64,000 nucleotides of DNA, taken from Citricoccus sp. SGAir0253. GTDB lineage: Bacteria; Actinomycetota; Actinomycetes; Actinomycetales; Micrococcaceae. The notes beneath the pieces were generated by a model that was not told the origin of the DNA, made no database searches, and saw only the letters and a program-made list of their open reading frames with translations. Where the stretch lies: positions 2,294,001 through 2,358,000 of the forward strand of contig NZ_CP039424.1 of the NCBI RefSeq assembly GCF_005877055.1. Direction: 5' to 3'. Positions 36,374-45,653 of this stretch are shown in pieces (within the stretch, counting starts at the first letter, position 1; the number at the start of each line of letters is the position of its first letter). Position numbers and translations under genes: made by a program.

Positions 36374-36379
36374 AGTCTA
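36374..36379 (-). promoter_or_regulatory. -10 box of the hflX leader transcript
   Basis: TAGACT on the minus strand, seven bases before the ATG of the six-codon ORF at 36366. Confidence 0.5.
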
Positions 36380-36414
36380 CGGGCCGTGTCAAGGCGGGGC
36401 CGGGGGCGGCCCGG

Positions 36415-36420
36415 TAGCAT
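36415..36420 (+). promoter_or_regulatory. -10 box of a probable leaderless promoter (methyltransferase)
   Basis: TAGCAT six bases before the GTG at 36427. Confidence 0.5.
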
Positions 36421-36426
36421 CGACCG

Positions 36427-37050
36427 GTGATGGACTCCGCACACTACTTCTCCGCCGATCCCGCCACCCCGGAGCGCCGGCGCCGGATCTCGCTCACCCT
36501 CGCCGGCCGCGAGGTCGAGGTCGAGACCGCCAACGGCATCTTCTCGCCCGAGGGACTGGACAAGGGCACCGCGGCGATGCTGCACACGGTCCCGGACCCG
36601 CCGCCGTCGGGCCGGTTCCTGGACATCGGGGCCGGCTGGGGGCCGCTGGCCCTCACGCTCGGCCTGCGCAGCCCCGCCGCGCAGGTCACCGCCGTCGAGG
36701 TGAACGACCGGGCGGCCCGGCTGTGCCGGGACAACGCGGCGGCCCTCGGGGTGGAGAACCTCACGGTGGCCCGCCCCGAGGACGTGCCGGACTCCGCGCG
36801 CTTCGACCTGGTCTGGTCCAACCCGCCCATCCGGATCGGCAAGGAGGCCCTGCACGCGTTGCTGCTGCAATGGCTGCCCCGGCTCGCCCCGGGCGGACGG
36901 GCCTACCTCGTGGTGCAGAAGAACCTGGGCGCGGACTCGCTGCTGCCGTGGCTCGCCGCCGCGCTGGAGGAGCGCCACCCCGGCGAGTTCACGGCCATCC
37001 GGCACGCGACCGAGAAGGGGTTCCGCATCCTGCGCGTGGACCGGGCCTGA
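36427..37050 (+). CDS. RsmC-like SAM-dependent methyltransferase
   Basis: 207-residue class I methyltransferase. Motif I is RFLDIGAGWGPLALTLG, with the acidic residue of motif II in VTAVEVNDRAARLC; the NPPIRIGK motif marks the base-methylating RsmC/RlmG group, which modify guanine in rRNA. The N-terminal stretch LTLAGREVEVETANGIFSPEGLDKGT also fits. The start is GTG 36427 (leaderless, box at 36415) or the ATG immediately after it. The target base is unknown. Its stop and that of dapF lie together in a 12-base palindrome. Confidence 0.9.
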   Translation: MMDSAHYFSADPATPERRRRISLTLAGREVEVETANGIFSPEGLDKGTAAMLHTVPDPPPSGRFLDIGAGWGPLALTLGLRSPAAQVTAVEVNDRAARLCRDNAAALGVENLTVARPEDVPDSARFDLVWSNPPIRIGKEALHALLLQWLPRLAPGGRAYLVVQKNLGADSLLPWLAAALEERHPGEFTAIRHATEKGFRILRVDRA

Positions 37051-37058
37051 GGCCTCAG
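37047..37058. other. Palindrome joining two convergent stop codons
   Basis: CTGAGGCCTCAG: the TGA of the methyltransferase gene (37048-37050) and the TGA of dapF (37055-37057, minus strand) are mirror parts of a perfect palindrome. Only four bases separate the two genes. Confidence 0.8.
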
Positions 37059-38011
37059 AGGACGGTGCCCTCGAACACCAGCTGGGCCGGCCCGGACAGG
37101 ACGACGTGCTCCGTTCCGTCCGCCTGCGGACGGAACTCGACCCCCACGGTGCCGCCGGGCACCGCGACCTGCCAGCGGGTGGCCTGCTCGTCACCGGCCC
37201 ACACCCGCACGGCGGCCGCCGCGGCGCACGCCCCCGTCCCGCAGGACTGGGTCTCCCCCACCCCGCGCTCGTGCACGCGCATGCGCACCCGGCCCACGCC
37301 GTCGAGGAACAGCGGGTCGGCGGCGACCACGAACTCCACGTTCGTGCCGTTGGGCGGCAGCGGGTCCACGGTGGGGGCACGGTGCAGGTCCAGCTCGCGC
37401 AGCTCGGCGTCCTCGGCCAGGGCCACCACGGTGTGCGGGTTGCCCATCGAGATGCTCAGTGCCGGCCGCGGGTCCACGAGGCCGGCGGCCAGCACGAGGG
37501 AGTCGGAGGCGCTCTCGCGGGCCAGCTCCTCGTCGATGAAGGTCCACGGGCCCATGTCGATCGCGTAGCCGCCGTCCGCCAGCCGGGTGACCGTGCGGAC
37601 CCCGGCGCGGGTGCCGATCGTCAGCTCCCGGCCGGGGGCGAGGTCCACCAGCCCGCGCTCGGCGAGGTAGTGGGCGAACACGCGCACGCCGTTGCCGCAC
37701 ATCTCGGCCACGGAGCCGTCCCCGTTGCGGTAGTCCATGAACCACGTGGCCCCGGGGGCCTCGCGCAGCAGGTCCCGGCCCTCGATGAGGTGCCGCGACT
37801 CCACCACGCGGATCAGCCCGTCCCCGCCCACCCCGAAGTGGCGGTCGCACAGCGCGGCCACGTGGTCCGGGGACAGCTCGGTCTCGCCGTCCGGGTCGAG
37901 GACGAGCACGAAGTCGTTGCCGGTGCCCTGGCCCTTGGCGTAGCGCAGTCCGGACAGCTGGTCGAGGGCGGTCCGGAGGCGGTCGGGGTCCTGGGCGATC
38001 GGCAGGGTCAT
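37055..38011 (-). CDS. dapF: Diaminopimelate epimerase
   Basis: 318-residue enzyme converting LL- to meso-diaminopimelate, for lysine and peptidoglycan. The two catalytic cysteines are in [16 protein letters not shown] and [29 protein letters not shown] near the N-terminus and SMGNPHTV are conserved. TAGACT lies six bases before the ATG with GGAGGC between, so initiation could be leaderless or use a minimal Shine-Dalgarno. The ATG also overlaps the miaA stop (ATGA), so it can be read from the upstream operon too. Confidence 0.96.
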   Translation of the reverse strand: MTLPIAQDPDRLRTALDQLSGLRYAKGQGTGNDFVLVLDPDGETELSPDHVAALCDRHFGVGGDGLIRVVESRHLIEGRDLLREAPGATWFMDYRNGDGSVAEMCGNGVRVFAHYLAERGLVDLAPGRELTIGTRAGVRTVTRLADGGYAIDMGPWTFIDEELARESASDSLVLAAGLVDPRPALSISMGNPHTVVALAEDAELRELDLHRAPTVDPLPPNGTNVEFVVAADPLFLDGVGRVRMRVHERGVGETQSCGTGACAAAAAVRVWAGDEQATRWQVAVPGGTVGVEFRPQADGTEHVVLSGPAQLVFEGTVL

Positions 38012-38937
38012 GCCTCCAGTCTAGGAGAGCCGGCGCCGCGCACGTGCGCGAGCACCCGGCCGGCGAGGTCCGGGCCGGTGGGGTCGAACCACGCCACGCG
38101 CGGGTCGGCACGGAACCACGTGAGCTGGCGGCGGGCGAACCGGCGGGTGGCGGTGGCCGTGTCCTCCACGGCCCAGTCCAGGTCCGCCTCGCCGTCGAGG
38201 ACCCGCAGGACCTGGGCGTAGCCGATCGCCCGCGAGGCGGTCCGGCCCTGCCGCAGTCCGGCGGCGTCGAGGGCACGCACCTCCTCGACGAGGCCCGCCC
38301 CGACCATCCCCACCACGCGCTCGTGCAACCGGGCGTGCAGCAGGGCCCGGTCCAGGTCCAGCCCGACCTGCACCGTGGGCCGCAGGTAGCGCCGCTGCGG
38401 CATGAACGAGGAGAACGGCCGGCCGGTCAGGGCGTGCACCTCGAGGGCGCGCACGAGCCGGCGGGCGTCGCCGAGCCGCTCGGCCCCCACGGGGTCCACG
38501 GCCCGCAGCCGCTCGCGCAGCCCCTCCACGCCGATCCGCTCCGCGAGCTCCTCGAGGCCGGCCCGGACGCCCGGGTCGGTGGGCGGGAACTCGAGGTGGT
38601 CGAGGGCGGCCCGCACGTACAGCCCCGAGCCACCGACCAGGACGGGCGTCCGGCCGCGGCCGGTGATGTCCTCGATCGCCGCGCGGGCGGCGGCCTGGAA
38701 GGCCGCCACGGAGGCCTCCTCGGTCACCTCGAGCACGTCCAGCAGGTGGTGGGGGATCCCGCGGCGATCGGCCACCGGCAGCTTGGCGGTGCCGATGTCC
38801 ATGCCGCGGTAGAGCTGGAGGGCGTCGGTGTTGACCACCTCCCCGCCGAGGCGCTCGGCGAGGTCCAGGGCCAGGTCGGACTTGCCGGTGCCGGTGGGCC
38901 CGACGACGGCGATCACCGGCTCGTGCGCCCCGGGCAC
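38008..38937 (-). CDS. miaA: tRNA dimethylallyltransferase
   Basis: 309-residue enzyme that adds the isopentenyl group to A37 of tRNAs reading UNN codons; MiaB then thiolates the product. P-loop [42 protein letters not shown]; other conserved blocks are [35 protein letters not shown] and [10 protein letters not shown]. The GTG at 38937 is the first start after the miaB stop (38946) that keeps the P-loop near the N-terminus. Confidence 0.95.
   Translation of the reverse strand: MPGAHEPVIAVVGPTGTGKSDLALDLAERLGGEVVNTDALQLYRGMDIGTAKLPVADRRGIPHHLLDVLEVTEEASVAAFQAAARAAIEDITGRGRTPVLVGGSGLYVRAALDHLEFPPTDPGVRAGLEELAERIGVEGLRERLRAVDPVGAERLGDARRLVRALEVHALTGRPFSSFMPQRRYLRPTVQVGLDLDRALLHARLHERVVGMVGAGLVEEVRALDAAGLRQGRTASRAIGYAQVLRVLDGEADLDWAVEDTATATRRFARRQLTWFRADPRVAWFDPTGPDLAGRVLAHVRGAGSPRLEA
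38018..38023 (-). promoter_or_regulatory. -10 box of a probable leaderless promoter (dapF)
   Basis: TAGACT on the minus strand, six bases before the dapF ATG, inside the end of miaA. Confidence 0.5.
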
Positions 38938-38945
38938 CGCGGCGC

Positions 38946-40445
38946 TCAGGACCCGACGCGCAGGGTCGGCATGCCCAGGCTCACGCCGGCGGGTGCTGCC
39001 CCCGAGCCGGCCGGGACGCCGCAGGACTCCGCCCGGGCCCGGTCCCACGCGTCCCCGGCGCGGGAGCGCCGCAGCCCGTACTGGGCCGGCGTGGGGTCGG
39101 CGACGAGGTGGTAGGGGTGCGACTCCGTGACGGTCACGGTGACGAAGTCCCCCGGCCGGGGCACGGGGTGGCCGGCCGGGACGCTGAAGTGGACGAGCCG
39201 GTTGTCCGGGGCCCGCCCGGAGAGCCGGCCCGTGGCGGCGCCCTTCGTGCCGGGCTGGTCGGTCACGAGCAGCTCCTGGCGGGTGCCCACGAGGCGGGCG
39301 GTCTCCTCGGCGCTGATCCGGTCCTGCAGGGCGGTGAGCCGCTCGAAGCGCTCCTGCACCACGGCCTTCGGGACCTGGTCGGCCATCTCGCCCGCGGGGG
39401 TACCGGGCCGGATGGAGTACTGGAAGGTGAATGCCGAGGAGAAGCGCGAGGCCTCCACGACCGCGAGGGTGTCCTGGAAGTCCTCCTCCGTCTCGCCGGG
39501 GAAGCCCACGATGATGTCCGTGGTCACCGCCGCGTGCGGGATCCGCTCGCGGACCTTCTCGAGGATGCCGAGGAACCGCCTGGAGCGGTAGGACCGGCGC
39601 ATGTCCTTGAGCACCTTGTCCGAGCCGGACTGCAGGGGCATGTGCAGCTGGGGCATGACGTTGGGCGTCTCGGCCATCGCGTCGATGACGTCGTCCGTGA
39701 ACGAGGCCGGGTGGGGGCTGGTGAACCGCACGCGCTCGAGCCCCTCGATGCTCCCGCAGGCCCGCAGCAGCTTGGCGAACGCCCCGCGGTCGCCGAACTC
39801 CACGCCGTAGGTGTTCACGTTCTGGCCCAGCAGGGTCACCTCCACGGCGCCGGCGTCCACCAGGGCCTGGACCTCGGCGAGGACGTCCCCCGGCCGGCGG
39901 TCCTTCTCCTTGCCGCGCAGGGACGGCACGATGCAGAACGTGCACGTGTTGTTGCAGCCCACGGAGATGGAGACCCAGCCGGAGTACGTGGAGTCGCGCC
40001 TCGTGGGCAGGGTGGAGGGGAAGACCTCGAGCGACTCGAGGATCTCCAGCTCGGCCTGCCGGTTGTGGCGGGAGCGTTCGAGCAGCACCGGCAGCGAGCC
40101 GATGTTGTGGGTGCCGAAGACGACGTCCACCCACGGGGCCCTGTCCAGGATGGCCTGCTGGTCCTTCTGCGCCAGGCACCCGCCCACGGCGATCTGCATC
40201 CCGGGGTGGCCCTCCTTGACGGAGCGCAGGTTGCCGAGGTTGCCGTAGAGGCGGTTGTCCGCGTTCTCCCGCACGGCGCACGTGTTGAACACCACGAGGT
40301 CCGGCTCCACGGCCTCGCCGGCCGCCGTGTACCCGGCGGCCTCCAGCAGGCCGGAGATGCGCTCGGAGTCGTGCACGTTCATCTGGCACCCGAAGGTGCG
40401 GACCTGGTACGTGCGGTCGTCGGGGAGGGAGGCGGTGGAAGTCAC
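38946..40445 (-). CDS. miaB: tRNA-2-methylthio-N6-dimethylallyladenosine synthase
   Basis: 499-residue radical SAM methylthiotransferase. The N-terminal UPF0004 domain holds three cluster cysteines ([25 protein letters not shown]); the radical SAM motif is [19 protein letters not shown]; a TRAM domain lies near residues 400-460. The C-terminal 40 residues are extra. The start is GTG 40445, with TAGAAT six bases upstream and no Shine-Dalgarno, a clear leaderless candidate. Confidence 0.96.
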   Translation of the reverse strand: MTSTASLPDDRTYQVRTFGCQMNVHDSERISGLLEAAGYTAAGEAVEPDLVVFNTCAVRENADNRLYGNLGNLRSVKEGHPGMQIAVGGCLAQKDQQAILDRAPWVDVVFGTHNIGSLPVLLERSRHNRQAELEILESLEVFPSTLPTRRDSTYSGWVSISVGCNNTCTFCIVPSLRGKEKDRRPGDVLAEVQALVDAGAVEVTLLGQNVNTYGVEFGDRGAFAKLLRACGSIEGLERVRFTSPHPASFTDDVIDAMAETPNVMPQLHMPLQSGSDKVLKDMRRSYRSRRFLGILEKVRERIPHAAVTTDIIVGFPGETEEDFQDTLAVVEASRFSSAFTFQYSIRPGTPAGEMADQVPKAVVQERFERLTALQDRISAEETARLVGTRQELLVTDQPGTKGAATGRLSGRAPDNRLVHFSVPAGHPVPRPGDFVTVTVTESHPYHLVADPTPAQYGLRRSRAGDAWDRARAESCGVPAGSGAAPAGVSLGMPTLRVGS

Positions 40446-40451
40446 CGCAGC

Positions 40452-40457
40452 ATTCTA
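40452..40457 (-). promoter_or_regulatory. -10 box of a probable leaderless promoter (miaB), sharing the recX stop
   Basis: TAGAAT on the minus strand, six bases before GTG 40445. Its first three bases are the TAG stop codon of recX. Confidence 0.6.
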
Positions 40458-41041
40458 GTCGTCGAGCTCGTCCGGCTCGTCCTCCAGCCCGCCCAGCACG
40501 TCCCGGACCACGCCGAGGGCCATGCCGGGCGGGTAGCCCTTGCGCGCGAGCATCCCGGCCAGCCGGCGCACGGCCTTGTCCCGCTCCGCCCGGGCCTCCG
40601 GGTCGTTGCCCGTGGGCACGGGGCGGCCGCGCAGCTTCCGCTCCACGAGCTCGACCGCGGCCGCCCGCTCGGCGTCCTCGCTGATGGTGCCGAGCGCGTG
40701 CTCGGCCGTCTCCCCGGTGACGCCCTTCTGCTGCAGCTCCCGGCGCAGCGCCCCGCGGGCCAGCCCGCGGGTGCGCTGGCGGGTGGAGACGTAGGACTCG
40801 GCGAACGCCTCGTCGTCCACGAGCCGCACGTCCTCGAGGCGGTCGAGGACGTGCGCGGTCACCTCCGGGTCCACGCCCCGCTCGGCGAGCTTGTCCTCGA
40901 GCTGGCGGCGCGACTTCGGCGAGGCGGTGAGCAGGCGCAGGACGATGGTCCGCGCCACCTCCTCGGCGGCCGGCTCCGGATCGCCCGCGAGGTGCTCGGG
41001 GACGTCCGGATCCGGCACCACGCGGAGATGGCGGCGTGTCA

Positions 41042-41042
<1 letters not shown>
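40455..41042 (-). CDS. recX: Regulatory protein RecX
   Basis: 195-residue modulator of RecA filaments. Helical RecX repeats are visible: [77 protein letters not shown], and a third near the C-terminus. The ATG overlaps the recA stop (ATGA), the common arrangement. Confidence 0.95.
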
Positions 41043-42100
<1,058 letters not shown>

Positions 42101-42253
42101 GATTCACCCCTGGGTGTGTGTTGGTGGCTTCCGGCCGGTCGGCCGGTCCCTGATGCTGTAGATGAACCTATCCGGCACCCCGGACGAGTTAACGTGGCCC
42201 CGTGGCCGCTGTGGACGACATGCCTGGCTCCCGCCCCGCTCGACGTCCCGTGC

Positions 42254-42269
42254 AGGAGACTACTCTCCT
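42254..42269. promoter_or_regulatory. Inverted repeat abutting the recA LexA box
   Basis: AGGAGACTACTCTCCT, 6-base arms around CTAC. It touches the LexA box at 42270. On the minus strand it contains TAGTCT, a possible -10 for an SOS-controlled recA promoter. Confidence 0.4.
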
Positions 42270-42285
42270 TCGAAACTGTTTTCGA
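42270..42285. promoter_or_regulatory. LexA box upstream of recA
   Basis: TCGAAACTGTTTTCGA: perfectly symmetric arms, each one mismatch from TCGAAC-N4-GTTCGA. It lies 170 bases before the recA start. Confidence 0.8.
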
Positions 42286-42337
42286 ATCCCGCCGGCCGGC
42301 GTGTCGCGGCACCGGCGCCCCGGGCCGCCCGCGCTCC

Positions 42338-42556
42338 TCAGTCGCGCGGCGGGATGTCCCGGCCCAGGCGGCGCTCCTCGGGGACGCCCTGGAGCTCGCA
42401 CACGTCCAGCCAGACGCGGCGGGGGTCCCAGCCGGCGTCGAGGGCGCTGTCCGCGGTGGTGCCCAGGGTGGGCAGCACGAGGGACGCCGCGATCATCCCG
42501 GCGTTGGCCGGGCCGAACTCCTCGTCCATCAGTCGGCGGAACTCGCTGAGCCTCAT
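42338..42556 (-). CDS. DUF3046 protein
   Basis: 72 residues, MRLSEFRRLMDEEFGPANAGMIAASLVLPTLGTTADSALDAGWDPRRVWLDVCELQGVPEERRLG. This small helical family is found immediately upstream of recA across actinobacteria. Its role is unknown. GGAGGGGG precedes the ATG. A very strong hairpin lies 27 bases before the start. Confidence 0.92.
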   Translation of the reverse strand: MRLSEFRRLMDEEFGPANAGMIAASLVLPTLGTTADSALDAGWDPRRVWLDVCELQGVPEERRLGRDIPPRD

Positions 42557-42582
42557 GGTGGTCCCCCTCCGGGCACGGGACG

Positions 42583-42618
42583 GCCATGGCCGCAGACCGG
42601 GCGGTCTGCGGCCATGGC
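42583..42618 (-). terminator. Strong hairpin between clgR and the DUF3046 gene
   Basis: Perfect 16-base arms (42583-42598 and 42603-42618) around a four-base loop, beginning 27 bases after the clgR stop in the direction of transcription. No T-run follows. It is close enough to the DUF3046 start to act as an attenuator for that gene. Confidence 0.75.
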
Positions 42619-42645
42619 GGTGGATGCGGGCGAGCCCGCGGGTGG

Positions 42646-43098
42646 TCAGTGGCTGCCGGCGAGCTGGGTGAGGTCGTCCGGCAGTTCGTCCGGCACGGTG
42701 GTCCCCAGCGCGGGACGGCCGTAGTCGGCCTCGAGGTCGGCGGGGATGTGGTCCGGGATGTGCACGCCCTCCTGCACCGCGATCCGGTCCGAGACCTCGC
42801 GCAGCATGAGGGCCATGGGGACGTTGAGGGCGGAGCAGATGGAGGAGAGCAGCTCGGAGGAGGCCTCCTTCTGGCCGCGCTCGACCTCGGAGAGGTATCC
42901 GAGGGACACGCGGGCGTGGTGCGAGACCTCGCGCAGGGTCCGCCCCTGGCGCTGGCGCACGTCTCGCAGCACGTCTCCGATCTCCTGGCGAAGGACTGGC
43001 ACGGCGCGCTCCTTGGTCTCGGGGGTGTCTGCTGGGACTGTCTCGCCGGTCGCCAGCCAACGGGTGATGCCGTTGATGGTAACCGGTTGCTTCATCAT
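42646..43098 (-). CDS. clgR: ClgR-type XRE-family transcriptional regulator
   Basis: 150 residues with a Cro/CI helix-turn-helix: [61 protein letters not shown]. ClgR proteins activate clp protease and other stress genes in actinobacteria and are themselves Clp substrates. Its place between cinA/pgsA and recA is also typical. Start ATG 43098 (or 43095). It is followed by the strong hairpin at 42583. Confidence 0.88.
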   Translation of the reverse strand: MMKQPVTINGITRWLATGETVPADTPETKERAVPVLRQEIGDVLRDVRQRQGRTLREVSHHARVSLGYLSEVERGQKEASSELLSSICSALNVPMALMLREVSDRIAVQEGVHIPDHIPADLEADYGRPALGTTVPDELPDDLTQLAGSH

Positions 43099-43338
43099 GT
43101 CTACTGGTCTCTCCTGAGTGCGGTCTGGGAACCGGGCCCCTCCCGTCCGCGGCGCGGGGGCGGGACCACTGCCCTGTACAACCCTCCGGAGGCCGGTTTT
43201 TGTTCCCGGACCCCCGCGGCAGCGCGCGTCTCCCAGCGGACTCCCCGTCCTCCCGGCGGAGGGCCGGGCGCCCGTTGCGCCCCACTGTAGCGACCGCTCC
43301 GCGGCCCGGGGCAAGGCCCCGCCCGGCCCGGTCGCGAT

Positions 43339-43356
43339 CGTGACGCGATCGTCACG
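43339..43356 (-). terminator. Hairpin after the 370-residue membrane protein gene
   Basis: CGTGACG, four bases, CGTCACG: 7-base arms starting nine bases beyond the stop codon (43366). Confidence 0.55.
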
Positions 43357-43365
43357 CGCGCGGGC

Positions 43366-44478
43366 TCAGTCCCGGTCCTCGCGCTCGTCGATCCGGTGGT
43401 GCAGGGCGCGGCGCTCGGCCTCGCGGCGGCTGTAGGTGGCATTGCGGATGGCCTCGTCGTCGTCGAAGCTCGAGCCGATGGCACCGGCGATCAGCCCCAG
43501 GCTCGCGGCGAGCCACGAGAGCTTGAGGTAGTGCTCCGGCCCCGCGGCCACGCCGAGGACCTCCGTGAGGTGGTGGGGCGGCACCACCACCGCGGCGGCC
43601 AGCAGCAGCATCACGAACAGCCCGGCGTAGATCATCAGCACCGCCACGCCCACGGTGAGGACGGTGGCGAGGTTGTCCAGCGCGGACCAGCGGCGCGAGG
43701 ACCAGCCGCTGCGCCGGGCCCACAGGCCGTTGGTGGCGATGAGCCAGGTGGTCATGGCCGCGATCGCCAGGACGCTGACCAGGCCGAGGCGGTCCACGCC
43801 GGCGTCCGTGGCCAGGGTCCAGATGCTGCCGAAGAACACGCCGTAGGCCCCGGCGGCCGCGGCGGCGGCGGCCGACTTCGTCATGGCCCGCGGCAGCCGG
43901 CCGGGCCGGTTCGACTGGACCATGCCGGTCAGCAGCCGGACGGTGGCCCAGGGGCCGCCGGACTGGATCTGCTCGCTCGAGGCCGCGGCCTCGGAGGTGG
44001 TCCCGGACAGCGGCGTGAGGGCGTTGAGGGCCTCGGGATGGTCGGGGTCGCGCGTGACGAGGCGCCCCCCGGAGCCCGTGTCCACGGCCCCGCGGTACAG
44101 GTGCCCGGCCATCCGGGCGAGCGTCTCGGTGACCCGTTGGCGCAGGCGGACGACGCCGAGCACGGGCAGGAACAGGATGGCGGCGCTGCGCTCGCGCGAG
44201 ACCTCCGCCACCACGGGGCGGCCGCGCTCGAAGCGGGGCAGGTCCGTGATGTACAGGACCATGTCCCAGTCCTCGCGGTCGCTCATCTGGTCCGTCCAGC
44301 GGACCAGGTCGATGCCGCCCTCGGCGTCCAGGGCCACCGTCTCGTCGACCACGTCGACGCGCCAGTCGGTCCGGTCGTCCACCCGGCGGTGCAGCTCCTC
44401 CTCCAGGTCCCGGCGCACCTTCCGGGCCAGCGCGGCCGGCAGGCCGGGGTCGGCCATGAGCCCCACGACGGCGGTCAT
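43366..44478 (-). CDS. Uncharacterised membrane protein
   Basis: 370 residues. A soluble N-terminal domain (about 1-200) opens MTAVVGLMADPGLPAALARKVRRDLEEEL and includes WDMVLYITDLPRFERGRPVVAEVS; four hydrophobic helices follow (about 205-345: AAAAAGAYGVFFGSIW, LVSVLAIAAMTTWLIA, VLTVGVAVLMIYAGLFVMLLLAAAVVV, LKLSWLAASLGLIAGAIG); the tail is charged (RREAERRALHHRIDEREDRD). The ATG overlaps the cinA stop, so it belongs to the pgsA-cinA operon. I recognise no family. Confidence 0.8.
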   Translation of the reverse strand: MTAVVGLMADPGLPAALARKVRRDLEEELHRRVDDRTDWRVDVVDETVALDAEGGIDLVRWTDQMSDREDWDMVLYITDLPRFERGRPVVAEVSRERSAAILFLPVLGVVRLRQRVTETLARMAGHLYRGAVDTGSGGRLVTRDPDHPEALNALTPLSGTTSEAAASSEQIQSGGPWATVRLLTGMVQSNRPGRLPRAMTKSAAAAAAAGAYGVFFGSIWTLATDAGVDRLGLVSVLAIAAMTTWLIATNGLWARRSGWSSRRWSALDNLATVLTVGVAVLMIYAGLFVMLLLAAAVVVPPHHLTEVLGVAAGPEHYLKLSWLAASLGLIAGAIGSSFDDDEAIRNATYSRREAERRALHHRIDEREDRD

Positions 44479-44999
44479 GCCGGTCCTCCTTCCGGACGGC
44501 CTTCCGGGCGGCCCTCCGGGCGGCCCTCCGGGACGTCCCCCAGGCGGCGCAGCACCCCGGCGAGGACGGCGTCCACCGTGCCCCGGCGGATCGCGGCGCG
44601 GTCCCCGGCCAGGTGCAGCTCCTCGGCCGTGTCCCCGCCCAGCCCGGCGAAGCCCAGGTAGACGGTGCCCACCGCCCGTCCCTGGTGCGGCTCGGGGCCG
44701 GCGACGCCGGTGGTCGCCACGCCGATGTCCGCACCGGTGGCGCGCCGGGCCCCCTCGGCCATCTGGGCCGCCACCATCGGGTCCACGGCCCCGTGGCGGG
44801 CGAGCCGGTCCGGGTCCACCCCCAGCAGCCGCTCCTTGACGTCGTTGCGGTACGCGACGACCCCGCCGACGAGGGTGCCCGAGGCCCCGGGCACGTCCGC
44901 GAGGGCGGCCGCGAGCAGCCCGGCGGTGAGCGACTCCGCGGTGGCGATCGTCAGCCCGCGCCCGAGCAGGGCGGCCACCACGTCCTGGGACCGGCTCAC
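44475..44999 (-). CDS. CinA-family nicotinamide-nucleotide amidohydrolase
   Basis: 174 residues, the C-terminal CinA domain alone: IATAESLTAGLLAAALADVPGASGTLVGGVVAYRNDVKERLLGV and GADIGVATTGVAGPEPHQGRAVGTVYLG. This domain deamidates NMN in other bacteria. The C-terminus is the low-complexity EGRPEGRPEGRPEGGPA, from 12-base DNA repeats. The GTG start at 44999 overlaps the pgsA stop (GTGA). Confidence 0.93.
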   Translation of the reverse strand: MSRSQDVVAALLGRGLTIATAESLTAGLLAAALADVPGASGTLVGGVVAYRNDVKERLLGVDPDRLARHGAVDPMVAAQMAEGARRATGADIGVATTGVAGPEPHQGRAVGTVYLGFAGLGGDTAEELHLAGDRAAIRRGTVDAVLAGVLRRLGDVPEGRPEGRPEGRPEGGPA

Positions 45000-45586
45000 G
45001 AGGGCGCCTGCCCGGCCAGCGCGGAGCGCCGGAGCCGGACCGCCTTGGCCACGTAGTCCGCCCCCGTGACCAGGGTGACGGCCAGGGCGGCGGCCATGGC
45101 CGTCCAGCCGACCCACGGGTACCAGTCCCCCACGAGGGAGGCCAGCGGGGCCAGCATCAGCAGCAGGGCGCCGGCCTGCAGGACCGTCTTGAGCTTGCCG
45201 CCGCGGGAGGCCGGCATGACGCCGTAGCGCAGCACGGCGAAGCGCATCGCGGTGATGCCCCACTCGCGCAGCAGGATCAGCGCGGTGACCCACCACCACA
45301 GCTCCCCCAGCAGGGAGAGCACGATGAACGCCGAGCCGGTGAGCAGCTTGTCGGCGATGGGGTCCGCGATCTTCCCGAAGCTGGTGACGAGCCCGCGCGC
45401 CCGGGCGATGTCGCCGTCGAGCTTGTCCGTGTACATGGCCACCGCGAACACGGCGAACGCCGCCCAGCGGATGGCCACGGAGTCCTCCCCGAAGGGGCCC
45501 CCGGCCAGCAGGAACCAGACGAAGAACGGGACCAGCAGGATCCTGACGGTCGTCAGGACGTTGGGCAGGTTCCAGTTCTCGCTCAT
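44996..45586 (-). CDS. pgsA: CDP-diacylglycerol--glycerol-3-phosphate 3-phosphatidyltransferase
   Basis: 196-residue membrane enzyme for phosphatidylglycerol-phosphate synthesis. The CDP-alcohol phosphotransferase motif is DKLDGDIARARGLVTSFGKIADPIADK (DGxxAR, then G, D and D at the family spacing). Several hydrophobic helices follow. TAGACT lies six bases before the ATG: leaderless candidate. Confidence 0.94.
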   Translation of the reverse strand: MSENWNLPNVLTTVRILLVPFFVWFLLAGGPFGEDSVAIRWAAFAVFAVAMYTDKLDGDIARARGLVTSFGKIADPIADKLLTGSAFIVLSLLGELWWWVTALILLREWGITAMRFAVLRYGVMPASRGGKLKTVLQAGALLLMLAPLASLVGDWYPWVGWTAMAAALAVTLVTGADYVAKAVRLRRSALAGQAPS

Positions 45587-45592
45587 CCCTGC

Positions 45593-45598
45593 AGTCTA
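45593..45598 (-). promoter_or_regulatory. -10 box of a probable leaderless promoter (pgsA)
   Basis: TAGACT on the minus strand, six bases before the pgsA ATG. Confidence 0.5.
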
Positions 45599-45653
45599 CG
45601 GACCGGCGGCGGGGGACGCTCAGCCCGCGGGCCGGCGGCGGGCCGACCGCCGG

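Noticed and set aside
36072-36392. A 106-codon minus-strand open frame upstream of hflX
   Set aside because: Arg/Pro/Ala-rich with no recognisable feature; it overlaps the leader and has no good ribosome-binding site at its start.
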